DNA from: CAZGMJ01 sp964649005
Lineage (GTDB): Bacteria; Planctomycetota; Phycisphaerae; Sedimentisphaerales; Anaerobacaceae
Length of the DNA stretch: 24,036 nucleotides
Direction: 5' to 3'
Assembly (NCBI GenBank): GCA_964649005.1
Contig: CAZYMD010000067.1
Location: 1 to 24,036, forward strand
Made by a program: the position numbers and the translations under genes. This document shows positions 15,252-23,359 of this stretch, piece after piece. The notes under the pieces are model-generated. The model did no database searches. It worked only from the letters and a program-made list of their open reading frames with translations, and had not been told where the DNA came from. Each line of letters starts with the position of its first letter. Positions within the stretch are counted from its first letter, which is position 1.

Positions 15252-16772
15252 ATGAATACACATCGCACTATGACTTCAAGTCGTGATTTTCTGAAACGAT
15301 ATATGAATTGTGCCGTCAAGGTCGAGACGGCTCAGAAATTATATACATTGGTGTGCCTTATATTGCTGGTGGGATTCTGCCAGAGCATGGTTTTCGAGGG
15401 ACGTGTTCAGGCTGAGGTCAATTCGGTCTCTGGTTCTTACTATATCGATCCTGTTGGCGGCAATGACGAGAATGATGGAAGTCCATCGGCTCCCTGGAAA
15501 TCATTCAGGAATATCATTTCATACTATCAGGCTGACTACAGGCCTTCGGAGTGGGTGGAGCCGAAGCCCGGTGACTGCATCGTTTTGAAGGAAGGGGTGT
15601 ACGAAGAGACTTTTCATCCGGGCGAGTGGAACAAAGGTCCTGATGGGGGAGGATCGTTCATCGCCTATTTTCGTGGCATGCACGGCCGGCAGGATAAACC
15701 ATTCGTCTTAAAAGCTTATCCCGGACACAAGCCCATAATAGATCCGAAGGGCAAAGGCATAGGTGTTTCGATTTTCCAATCCAGCCACTGGCTGGTTGAA
15801 GGAATTGAGATCAGGAATGCCTATGGCAGAGGATTAAGTTTGGATGAGTCGAAAGAAGTCGAGGTCAAGAATGTACACATCCACGACACGGATGGCGTCG
15901 ATAACAATAACATTGCTGGGCTGTATGTGACGGATTGCTGGAATGTGGAGGTATCGGAGTCAACCTTCAACGATAATTACGATCGGACTTGTGCAGATAC
16001 AAATGGCAAAGCGACCGAGAACAGCTCGAATATTGTGATCTTCGGTGGCATGACAGGGAGGAACATAGCGATACATCACTGTCTGGTATATCAATCTCTG
16101 CCGCTTTCGCACAATCTTTCAGGGGGCGGCATCAAATACAAGCATGCTTCCAGAATCCCACAGGCCTTTTTCAACGTGCACCACAACACGTTTAGAAACT
16201 GCAAGTTCTTCGCTTTCGGCTCAGGCACTGCAAACACACATTTTCACCACAATCTGATTGTGGGTGGTGAAGGAATTGTAAGCAGAGATTTCGGCGGTAT
16301 TACTCATCAGGTCAATCAGATATTCGAATATAACACTGTCTATGGGGCAGCAGGTTTTAGTATGAGCCCGACAACTCACTGGCGAAACAATGCTTTTCCG
16401 GATGACCCGAAAAATATCATCTTCAGAAATAACATTGTGTACGATACTTCGATTAAATATACGAATGAACGAGGGATCGTTGTGGTCGGAACATACATGA
16501 ACGACCAGGTATACAAGGCGACGATTCGTGAATTGGAGTTCAAGCAAAATTGCTACTATAATCCGAATGGACCTGTGCAGTTCAATATGGCAGCCGGTTT
16601 CAACTACAAGGATGGATACCGTGAGGGAGGTGTTTTCTCTCTGAGCCAGTGGCAAGAATCCTGTGGATTCGACACCGATTCGATTGGGGCTGATCCTCAG
16701 TTCATAGATGCCGCCAATGGTGACTTTCGACTCAAAGATGGCTCTCCATGCAAGATGAGTGGGCGATATTAA
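15252..16772 (+). CDS. Secreted right-handed beta-helix (pectate-lyase-like) protein
   Basis: 506 residues. The start at ATG 15252 follows AAGGAGCAGCTT; an in-frame ATG at 15198 sits only 11 bases after the -10 box and lacks a ribosome-binding site. An unusually long N-terminal region (about 30 residues) precedes the hydrophobic signal core at 30-47. GSYYIDPVGGNDENDGSPSA (61-80) is the standard opening of DUF1565-type beta-helix proteins. Parallel beta-helix rungs run from about 105 to 460, with many N-N-I, H-H-N and RNN ladder motifs (HHNTF, HHNLIVGG, RNNIVYD). The end has ADPQFID...GDFRLKDGSPC, the usual closing motif. Such proteins are polysaccharide lyases, epimerases or binding proteins; I cannot identify a catalytic residue set. 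It converges with the oxidoreductase at 16802. Confidence 0.85.
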   Translation: MNTHRTMTSSRDFLKRYMNCAVKVETAQKLYTLVCLILLVGFCQSMVFEGRVQAEVNSVSGSYYIDPVGGNDENDGSPSAPWKSFRNIISYYQADYRPSEWVEPKPGDCIVLKEGVYEETFHPGEWNKGPDGGGSFIAYFRGMHGRQDKPFVLKAYPGHKPIIDPKGKGIGVSIFQSSHWLVEGIEIRNAYGRGLSLDESKEVEVKNVHIHDTDGVDNNNIAGLYVTDCWNVEVSESTFNDNYDRTCADTNGKATENSSNIVIFGGMTGRNIAIHHCLVYQSLPLSHNLSGGGIKYKHASRIPQAFFNVHHNTFRNCKFFAFGSGTANTHFHHNLIVGGEGIVSRDFGGITHQVNQIFEYNTVYGAAGFSMSPTTHWRNNAFPDDPKNIIFRNNIVYDTSIKYTNERGIVVVGTYMNDQVYKATIRELEFKQNCYYNPNGPVQFNMAAGFNYKDGYREGGVFSLSQWQESCGFDTDSIGADPQFIDAANGDFRLKDGSPCKMSGRY

Positions 16773-16779
16773 GGCCCAT

Positions 16780-16795
16780 GAGAAAAGGGTTTCTC
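16780..16795. terminator. Weak hairpin between convergent genes
   Basis: GAGAAA (16780-16785) pairs with TTTCTC (16790-16795) around an AGGG loop, in the 29-base gap between two convergent stop codons. The stem is A/T-rich and lacks a long U tract, so terminator function is doubtful. Confidence 0.3.
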
Positions 16796-16801
16796 TTGCG
16801 C

Positions 16802-17950
16802 CTATAGGGACACTACCGTATTGGCCTGGCAAGATTTAAGTGCGGCGGTGAAGAGCTTGTGGCAGTTGTGCATCTCTTGCGGTGTTGGACAAGCGGCCAC
16901 TCTGCTCAAAGGTTGGTCATGCGACAGCTCATATACAAACGCAGCGGCCATTTGCATAAAAGCATCCAACGCTCCGAATTCGATGTTGCTCACTGCTATT
17001 GTTTTGTACGCCGTATCGAATTCCATATCGATATTGCGCCAGGCCTGCTCGCCGCCTGAGTATTCCAATGTCTGAAGGAGCTTCGGATTCTTCAACGAAA
17101 ACCTTACTGAGGCTTTCGTTCCATAAATCGCAATGTACCAGGTATTCTTCTCGCCAGGCATAATTCTGTGCAGCTTCAACGTCCAGGGGAAGCTATTACC
17201 TTGTTGCTGATCCCTGAGCTGTGAAAGGATTGTGACATTGTCCCATGTTGGAGATGGCACAAGATGTCCGGCTCCATCGGGCCGCTGAGTTACAATGTTG
17301 GAGCATATAGCGTGGGTGTTTTCGACATCCCAGCCGATTCGAGATGGGATAAATGCTATGTGCGGGCCTAAGTCTCCCAGCACGCCGTATTCGCCATTCG
17401 ATTCTAAAGTTCGCTTCCAGTTGATAGGCTTATCGGGATTGAGATCGCTGCAATGCGAGAAGTTAGAGTCGAATTCGATGATTTTGCCAAATGCACCTTC
17501 ATCCGCCATCTGAAGGATTCTCTGGACGGCCGGATAGAAGATGAACTGCGAGGCACAGGCTGCATGACACTTCGGATTCGATTCGATGCTTCTCAAAATG
17601 GCTTCGTTCGCTTTCAGGTTTATCCCGAAAGGCTTCTCGCCCAGAACGTGCTTGCCACTGTTGAGAGCTGCGCAATAAATCTCCTCATGAAAGTTGTGAG
17701 GGACTGCGACGTACACTGCGGTCACATCCTTATTTGCGAGTAGCTCCTTATAATCATTGGTGACCTGTGTGATCGAAGGAAAGTTGTCAGTGAACCAGTC
17801 TATTCGCTCTGGGGTCAGCGAACGATTGCATATGGCTACTATTTCAGGCCTCAGGTCCATTTCTGTCAGATGACACCAGCGTGTGACTGTGGAGGCGAAT
17901 TCCCTGCCCATCAAGCCACAGCCGATGATTCCAAACCGAATCGTTTTCAT
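16802..17950 (-). CDS. Cytoplasmic Gfo/Idh/MocA family oxidoreductase
   Basis: 382 residues. The start ATG follows AGGAG with 9-base spacing. No signal peptide or Tat motif is present, so unlike the other two family members here this enzyme should stay in the cytoplasm. The Rossmann motif is IIGCGLMG at 8-15. EKP is canonical at 105-107 and GDLGPH (192-197) carries the usual His. The C-terminal alpha/beta domain (about 130-340) has the family's typical antiparallel sheet. It probably uses NAD(P) to oxidise or reduce a monosaccharide, inositol or similar polyol; the substrate is not readable. It is divergent from the 18144 gene, and their candidate promoters overlap at 18021-18060. Confidence 0.88.
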   Translation of the reverse strand: MKTIRFGIIGCGLMGREFASTVTRWCHLTEMDLRPEIVAICNRSLTPERIDWFTDNFPSITQVTNDYKELLANKDVTAVYVAVPHNFHEEIYCAALNSGKHVLGEKPFGINLKANEAILRSIESNPKCHAACASQFIFYPAVQRILQMADEGAFGKIIEFDSNFSHCSDLNPDKPINWKRTLESNGEYGVLGDLGPHIAFIPSRIGWDVENTHAICSNIVTQRPDGAGHLVPSPTWDNVTILSQLRDQQQGNSFPWTLKLHRIMPGEKNTWYIAIYGTKASVRFSLKNPKLLQTLEYSGGEQAWRNIDMEFDTAYKTIAVSNIEFGALDAFMQMAAAFVYELSHDQPLSRVAACPTPQEMHNCHKLFTAALKSCQANTVVSL

Positions 17951-18020
17951 TATGCTCTACTCCTGATAAAGCGGCTTTTCTTAATCCCAGAGGCCGCCCG
18001 TCTGTTTATTTTAGTGATTA

Positions 18021-18049
18021 TTGCTTAATGAGATTTTATGGCATATTAG
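18021..18049 (+). promoter_or_regulatory. Candidate promoter for the 18144 gene
   Basis: TTGCTT (18021-18026), a 17-base spacer and TATTAG (18044-18049). A perfect TATAAT also lies at 18062-18067 but its -35 is poor. Overlaps the minus-strand candidate at 18033-18060. Confidence 0.35.
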
Positions 18050-18060
18050 AATGTTTTCAA
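18033..18060 (-). promoter_or_regulatory. Candidate promoter for the 16802-17950 oxidoreductase
   Basis: On the minus strand TTGAAA (18060-18055), a 16-base spacer and TAAAAT (18038-18033), about 83 bases before the start codon. Overlap with the opposing promoter could make the two genes mutually exclusive. Confidence 0.35.
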
Positions 18061-18143
18061 TTATAATAGTAATATGAAGTCTGGTTGTGAAACTGAGGGC
18101 TATTGTGACCAGCCGGATATCCCAGAATGTGAGGTGGAGGCGT

Positions 18144-20048
18144 ATGAAGAAAACACAGTTCTTCCTACTATTAGCAGCTATTCTCGCAACTATTTACGGG
18201 CCCGCCCCTGCAGCGGATAATCTGCAACCCGTTCATGCCGGAACGCGAATCCTTCACAGTGGCAGCCTGATCGTTGAAGTTGGCGATCCCAATTCGCCGG
18301 ACTGTCGCTGGAACCAGGGGCTACGTTTTTCGCCCGTCGCCAATGCGATACGAGTGCAATTAAACGGCCGTGAGTTTTGCTATGCGCCGACCAATGGAGG
18401 GGCCCTCACTTATCTTGGTGGGCTGCCCATGGAGTTTGATATTGGGCAGGAGGCATTTCAGCCCGACCCCCCAGGATACAACGAGGGCTCTAACGGTTCC
18501 GCATTCATCAAGATAGGTGTTGGCATCCTTAGTCGTAACTCCTCGGACTACAATTTCAGCACTAACTACCCGGTGGTGGAACTGGCCAAGACTACAGTTA
18601 CATGGGAGTCGGATCGGGCGCATTTCGAACAGAGCCTGTCAGGAACGGCAAACGGTTATTCCTATCAGCTTGAGGAAGATGTAATTGTAAAGAATGACAC
18701 CATCCTGATGGTCTATACTTTAACCAATACCGGCACAAAGACATTTACTACCGAGCAATATCTTCACAATTTCCTGACCTTCAGCAATAGAAACGTTGGA
18801 CCCGATTACAGAGTGTACTTTCCATACGATATAGCGGAATCGCCCCAGGTACAGCAATGGCAGCCACCGCAACTTCAACCGGTGGGTAGAGATGGGTTTA
18901 TGTTTGTGGACAATAATCCGGACATGGTGAGCCTGGAGAATATGATCCTGTATACGAAAACCATCGCCAGTGTCCCCAAGATATGGGTTTACAAGCCGGA
19001 TGATTATCTCGGTCGTGACAGTATCGTGGTGGAGCAAAGCGATATCGGCCAAAGGGTCACTATTGATTCGTCTCTCAGATCGCCCTATGTAGGCATTTGG
19101 ATCACCTCATATCAGGTTTCGCCTGAACAGTTCCTCGTTATAACATTAGCGCCCGGAGAGCAGGCTGCGTTTACGCGCAGTTACACGTTCTCAGCAGATG
19201 GAGCGATGCCGCAAGATTGCACAGGCGACCTTGCCGTCGATGTAAATGACCTGCTGGCGCTGTCCTCGGCGTGGCTTACGGCGCCTGGTGCGGCCAATTG
19301 GGATTCCTCGTGCGATGTGTCGGATGCTCCCGACGACTGGGTAGACAATAAAGATTTGGCTGCTTTGGGTCAGGTATGGAATCAGAATGCCGCCGGCCCT
19401 GTACCGGTGGCGTACTGGCCGCTGGACGAGACGACCGGTATGGTGGCCGCCGACAGTGCAGGCTCTCATGATGGCTCTCTCGTAGCTTTCTCTGGAGATG
19501 ATTTTCAGTGGGTGGTCGGTCATTCAGGCGGCGCCCTGGAGTTTGATGGCTCCGACGATTATGTGGAAGTAGAAGGCTATCGGGGCATTGGGGGCAAGAA
19601 GCTCCGTACAGTCTCTGCCTGGATCAAGACGCAGGGAGTTCCAACCGAAAGCCTTCCCATCATCGCCTGGGGACAGGATCAGCCGGGGGCATACTGGCTG
19701 TTAGAGGTGGATGAAGATCAAAGGCTCAGGCTGTCCTGCGGATCGGGGTATATTTCTGCAAATGAGCGGCAGATAGGCAACGGCCAATGGCATCACATAG
19801 CTGTTGTACTGGACCCTGCCGATCCCGAGCGTCCTCTCATAAGCGATGTGCTGCTCTACGTGGACGGCACACGCAGAACGATTTACAAGATGGAAGAGTC
19901 AGAGATAAACACTGGTCATATCGAGAACGTGCGCATCGGGGCCGCACATGGCCCCCAGAACAATGTCTTTGCAGGCGCCTTGGATGAGGTTGCGATATTT
20001 GAAACGGTTGTGGGCCCCACGGTTATCTACTTGGCCTATCAGCAATAA
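18144..20048 (+). CDS. Secreted beta-sandwich protein with internal dockerin-like repeats and C-terminal LamG
   Basis: 634 residues. The start at ATG 18144 follows GGTGGAGG; a GTG 57 bases upstream is in frame but has no comparable site. The signal peptide is 1-23 (ends PAPAAD). Residues 27-350 form a beta-rich domain that loosely resembles aldose-1-epimerase/galactose-mutarotase-like folds (GGLPMEFDIGQ, QLEEDVIVKNDTILMVYTLT); I cannot name the family firmly. Residues 359-413 carry two dockerin-like EF-hand repeats (DLAVDVNDLLALSSAWL, then DDWVDNKDLAALGQVW). Residues 421-630 form a LamG-type lectin domain (YWPLDETTG, GALEFDGSDDYVEV, WHHIAVVLD, GALDEVAIF). A surface glycan-binding or sugar-modifying role is inferred. 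Its stop is 40 bases from the convergent isomerase gene, with no clear terminator between. Confidence 0.8.
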   Translation: MKKTQFFLLLAAILATIYGPAPAADNLQPVHAGTRILHSGSLIVEVGDPNSPDCRWNQGLRFSPVANAIRVQLNGREFCYAPTNGGALTYLGGLPMEFDIGQEAFQPDPPGYNEGSNGSAFIKIGVGILSRNSSDYNFSTNYPVVELAKTTVTWESDRAHFEQSLSGTANGYSYQLEEDVIVKNDTILMVYTLTNTGTKTFTTEQYLHNFLTFSNRNVGPDYRVYFPYDIAESPQVQQWQPPQLQPVGRDGFMFVDNNPDMVSLENMILYTKTIASVPKIWVYKPDDYLGRDSIVVEQSDIGQRVTIDSSLRSPYVGIWITSYQVSPEQFLVITLAPGEQAAFTRSYTFSADGAMPQDCTGDLAVDVNDLLALSSAWLTAPGAANWDSSCDVSDAPDDWVDNKDLAALGQVWNQNAAGPVPVAYWPLDETTGMVAADSAGSHDGSLVAFSGDDFQWVVGHSGGALEFDGSDDYVEVEGYRGIGGKKLRTVSAWIKTQGVPTESLPIIAWGQDQPGAYWLLEVDEDQRLRLSCGSGYISANERQIGNGQWHHIAVVLDPADPERPLISDVLLYVDGTRRTIYKMEESEINTGHIENVRIGAAHGPQNNVFAGALDEVAIFETVVGPTVIYLAYQQ

Positions 20049-20087
20049 GAGTGGATCAATGGACTGGGCGAAGTAGAAGGCGATAGG

Positions 20088-21080
20088 TTAAAACTTCTTT
20101 ACATATTCGAGGAATTTCTTTGCTGTCTTATCGAGGTTCTCGATGTCCCCGCCGCCATCCAGCACTTCACACATCTCGTATGCAATGTAACCCTGGTAGC
20201 CGATTTCCTTGAGAGCATTGAAGAAGGTCTCGTAGGCAATGATGCCCTCACCAATTGGAACTGCTCGAATTGCGGTATCCTGCTTCATGTAATTTGTAAG
20301 ACTGCTGTCGTAGTGGAATCGGGGGTGGCGCACATAATCGGCGGCGGTCGTATGGATGATAAAAGGTTTCATTTTCAGTACAGCCGCCCTGATCTCGTCA
20401 TGGCTTAAGCCCTGCAGAGTTAGCGTCCAGGGGTCGAAAGCGGCCTTTACATTCGGCAGGTTGACCTCCCTGAGAAGCCAGTACATGGTATCGTGGTGCA
20501 CCGCTATATCGTGATGATTTTGCACTGCGAGGGTCACGCCGTACTTCGCTGCTTTCTTGCCGGCCAGTGTCAGACCTTCGAGGACCAGAGCGTATTGTTT
20601 GTCGTAGGCAATTCCAGGACGTTCGTATCCTGTGAAGATGCGCACTGTATCGGTGCCCAGATCGCGAGCCAGCCTGGCCAGCTCTTCAACATAGCTGGCT
20701 TGGATCTCCACATTCGGAATTCCAGACTTGTCGCTTCCGGCTGTGAAATCCGTGTACCCCGCCAGGCAGACCAGCTTTAGCCCGAGGCTTTCGATTCTCT
20801 TTCTGAGCTTTTTGCGCGCCTCAGTATCATAGTCCAGCGGCGAGACATGAGGTCTCTTGGCCATGAGCATGACACCGTCAAATCCAAGCTCTTTAGCCTT
20901 CACGAGGAACTCATCGACGCTTAGTCGCGCCTGACCTCGCCAGAAGCCGGCATAGCTTACCGAGTGCAGGCAGGTCTTGACCTTGAAGTCTTTAAGATTG
21001 CCTGTAGGCGTTGATAGTGCGATTGCTTGCTGAACGCAAAGGATTGAAAGAAGAAATGAAATAGTAACGAGTCTTCGCAT
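20088..21080 (-). CDS. Secreted sugar-phosphate isomerase/epimerase-like TIM barrel
   Basis: 330 residues. The start ATG follows GGAG with 7-base spacing. Residues 1-22 form a signal peptide, so this member of the xylose-isomerase-like (AP endonuclease 2) family acts outside the cytoplasm. Family signs: AKELGFDGVML (62-72), LARDLGTDTVRIFTG (137-151), AVQNHHD (185-191), AAFDPW (213-218), IIHTTAAD (241-248), IGEGII (276-281) and IAYEMCEV (299-306). Expected metal ligands map to positions 187, D216, H243 and E302; position 187 is Gln rather than the more usual Glu. Secreted relatives occur beside DUF1080 and Gfo/Idh/MocA genes and have been linked to 3-keto-sugar metabolism, so it may be part of the same set as 9471-11885. 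The reaction is inferred. Confidence 0.85.
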   Translation of the reverse strand: MRRLVTISFLLSILCVQQAIALSTPTGNLKDFKVKTCLHSVSYAGFWRGQARLSVDEFLVKAKELGFDGVMLMAKRPHVSPLDYDTEARKKLRKRIESLGLKLVCLAGYTDFTAGSDKSGIPNVEIQASYVEELARLARDLGTDTVRIFTGYERPGIAYDKQYALVLEGLTLAGKKAAKYGVTLAVQNHHDIAVHHDTMYWLLREVNLPNVKAAFDPWTLTLQGLSHDEIRAAVLKMKPFIIHTTAADYVRHPRFHYDSSLTNYMKQDTAIRAVPIGEGIIAYETFFNALKEIGYQGYIAYEMCEVLDGGGDIENLDKTAKKFLEYVKKF

Positions 21081-21176
21081 GGTTGTACTCCAAATTAGCC
21101 GGAAACGATATACCAGGTTTTACCAGTCTTGTACTTTGTGACTTCTTTCAAAGAACGCCCATCACCCGACCTTAGT

Positions 21177-21344
21177 CTATGAGATTAGCATCAGTTCTGC
21201 AACTGTTCCGGACTTTTCGACCGGCGAGGGCAGGATCAAAGTTTCCGATTTCGATTCAGGATTTTCACCGGCTTCGTTCGATAGACATACACTTGCACAG
21301 GTGAGCGCGAGGATACAGATCAACAGTGGCGGCTTGTTCATCAT
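21177..21344 (-). CDS. Small secreted protein or truncated gene, 55 residues
   Basis: ATG at 21344 is preceded by AAAGG at about 5-base spacing, and the frame ends at TAG (21179-21177). Residues 3-21 form a signal-peptide-like segment (KPPLLICILALTCASV) with Cys at 10, 16 and 20. The remainder is hydrophilic (EAGENPESKSE), then ETLILPSPVEKSGTVAELML. After the stop, another frame continues protein-like for 29 codons (ending KTGKTWYIVSG) and stops just before the ribosome-binding site of the isomerase gene. This could therefore be a frameshifted gene of about 80 residues. It lies between two same-strand genes and would be co-transcribed. No family recognised. Confidence 0.4.
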   Translation of the reverse strand: MMNKPPLLICILALTCASVCLSNEAGENPESKSETLILPSPVEKSGTVAELMLIS

Positions 21345-21358
21345 ATCAACCTTTCATT

Positions 21359-21380
21359 ATGGGTAACGATGTATACCCAT
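21359..21380. other. Short hairpin upstream of the small ORF
   Basis: ATGGGTA (21359-21365) pairs with TACCCAT (21374-21380) around an 8-base loop. It lies between the stop codon of the beta-helix gene at 21455 and the small ORF. No U tract follows on the minus strand, so it is as likely a processing or stability hairpin as a terminator. Confidence 0.3.
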
Positions 21381-21454
21381 GACCACTTTTACAGCATTAG
21401 AAAGGCTTTTACCACTCACTTGTTCGTCGTGCTGTGTGGAGCCAAATGGCCGGT

Positions 21455-23149
21455 CTATGGCTCTTTAGGCTGATTCACCTTTGCGAATGGCTCGTTTTTA
21501 TCCGCGCTGTTTTTCCATATTTTCCAAAGGGCTTCGAAAATCTGCGGATTTGTCAGCCCCTGTTTGCATTCCAGAACGGGGCCGCTTTTCAATGAGAAAT
21601 CTCCAGCGTTCGGATCGGCAAAGTTAGGATCGGCGGTTATCGAATTGGCTGTTTTGTCCAGGTTTTCAGTGTCGATCTCGTTCAGCCAGAATGTATTTCT
21701 CTGGACTCTGTTGGTTCCTCTGCCGCCTTCTTCGAACACAATCAAACCTTTTTGATTGCCTTTGAATATGTTGTTGCGTACAGACAAGCCGCACGAGTCA
21801 CGCATGCCAATCGCGGCATAGCTCGAATCGGCGATGACGTTGTTTTCTATTCTCACTCTGGATCGGGCGAATCCGCTGATGCCGGTTCCATTGCCTATGA
21901 TGACATTGTTGGCGATGGTCCCGGCGGCGCTTTTATTGCCAAGATAGACGCCTCTGTTGGCGTTGTTGACGATCAGGTTATCCTTCATCTGCAACGTCCC
22001 TCCTGTACTGCGAACGGCATGATACTTCGAGCCAGTGACAACATTGCCGATGATTTTCGCCTTTGCTCCTGAATACAGAGATATTCCCTGATGACCGGAA
22101 TCGATTACCAGGCTGTTCTGTATCGTCCCTTCGGTTCCCTCGCCGAAGCAGACGGTGTATTCGAATCCCTCGAATCTACACCTATCGATTGCCAACTCGG
22201 AGAAGCCGGTGGATTTTATCGCCACGGGACAACGCTTGAAATTACACAAAGGCAGTATGCGACAATTCCTTACCTGGGTCTTGGCGTCCTTGACGGCAAC
22301 TGCAAACGGATATTCGCATCTATCGCTGGTGGCCAATTGCCATTTGATTGTGACCGCCTCAATTGTCACTATGCCTTTGCCTTTGGTGTCGACGAAAATT
22401 GCGGGGCGATTAGCGGACACTTCGAAAATACAGTCGGCCCTCGATGCACCTTTCAAAGCCAATGGCTTGTTAATATCAATCGGATCGACATAGATTCCCT
22501 TTGGAATTACTACCGTATCGCCTGGCTTGGCTGCATCGATGAGTTGCTGCAGTTTGCTCTTGGATGCCGGTGTCGCCCGCCTGTTTGTTGAAGCTGTTGT
22601 CCTGACGGCGGGGGCCTGCTTCTGGCTTTCTCCTGGTTCTAACGGTCCCCATTTAACTACTATCTCGTACCAATCGGCTCCGTTGCCTCGGTCGTCCAGG
22701 AGAATCGATAGTGTGTAATTGTTCCCGACATTCGGTGTCTCAGCAACGGATACAATGCTTCTGGCCTTTATTTTCTCCAGCCGGATATGGTCGTTAGTTT
22801 CGGCTGGCAGGGCGGTTCCTGTTAAATGATACGGTTTCGATACTTTTGCCTGCCATTGGGGCTTCCATGCGGCCGCATTAATGTATGTTGGCTCATCGTG
22901 TCTGGTGTTACTGCGCCTGTCGTACCATTGGCCAGGCAGGTTCCATCTATTGTGCTCGTACCAAACGCTGTCACCCTGGATTTTGATATAATCGGAGCCA
23001 TCAATGAAAGCCTTGATATGCAGTCCATCTTTTACTTTCGCTGCATTGTCGCCATCAGGAGCAATTTCCTCAGACTTTGAAGCAAACGAGCAAGTGACTG
23101 TAAACACCGTTGCCGCAATAATTGTGATTAGACTTTTTGCGCAAATCAT
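21455..23149 (-). CDS. Secreted right-handed beta-helix (NosD-like) protein with N-terminal beta domain
   Basis: 564 residues. The start is taken at ATG 23149, which follows GGAGG with 8-base spacing; the in-frame ATG at 23164 lies directly upstream of that ribosome-binding site and would contain it. Signal peptide 1-23. Residues 43-167 form a compact beta domain (LHIKAFIDGSDYIKIQG, DEPTYINAAAWKPQW, DRGNGADWYEIVVKW) that I associate with an unnamed planctomycete extracellular module. A Pro/Thr-rich linker (170-196) leads to the helix, which opens with LQQLIDAAKPGDTVVIPKG and runs to about 515 with ladder residues such as DNLIVNNANRGVYLG and ENNVIADSS. It closes with DPNFADPNAGDFSLKSG. Probably a polysaccharide-binding or lyase-type protein; no catalytic set recognised. 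Confidence 0.83.
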   Translation of the reverse strand: MICAKSLITIIAATVFTVTCSFASKSEEIAPDGDNAAKVKDGLHIKAFIDGSDYIKIQGDSVWYEHNRWNLPGQWYDRRSNTRHDEPTYINAAAWKPQWQAKVSKPYHLTGTALPAETNDHIRLEKIKARSIVSVAETPNVGNNYTLSILLDDRGNGADWYEIVVKWGPLEPGESQKQAPAVRTTASTNRRATPASKSKLQQLIDAAKPGDTVVIPKGIYVDPIDINKPLALKGASRADCIFEVSANRPAIFVDTKGKGIVTIEAVTIKWQLATSDRCEYPFAVAVKDAKTQVRNCRILPLCNFKRCPVAIKSTGFSELAIDRCRFEGFEYTVCFGEGTEGTIQNSLVIDSGHQGISLYSGAKAKIIGNVVTGSKYHAVRSTGGTLQMKDNLIVNNANRGVYLGNKSAAGTIANNVIIGNGTGISGFARSRVRIENNVIADSSYAAIGMRDSCGLSVRNNIFKGNQKGLIVFEEGGRGTNRVQRNTFWLNEIDTENLDKTANSITADPNFADPNAGDFSLKSGPVLECKQGLTNPQIFEALWKIWKNSADKNEPFAKVNQPKEP

Positions 23150-23359
23150 TTCTGTGTCCTCCATTTGGAAGGTTATAAAGATTAATTCAACGAACTGTAC
23201 TGTCTACCGTATGACTACTACCTGGCCCATGGGTACAACGTCAGGTTGTTATAGTTCGTCTCGACCAGCCACATGCTATGGCGGAATAGACTATATCGCG
23301 TTCGACTCAGCCATGTATTGCAGTTCTGATAATTGGCAAGCCTCTCAATTGAGAAGTTT

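Noticed and set aside
23343..23354. Perfect 12-base palindrome TCTCAATTGAGA just after the LexA/IS200 fusion gene, considered as an operator
   Set aside because: It is downstream of the gene rather than in a promoter and occurs once in what I could see. A single palindrome of this length is weak evidence.
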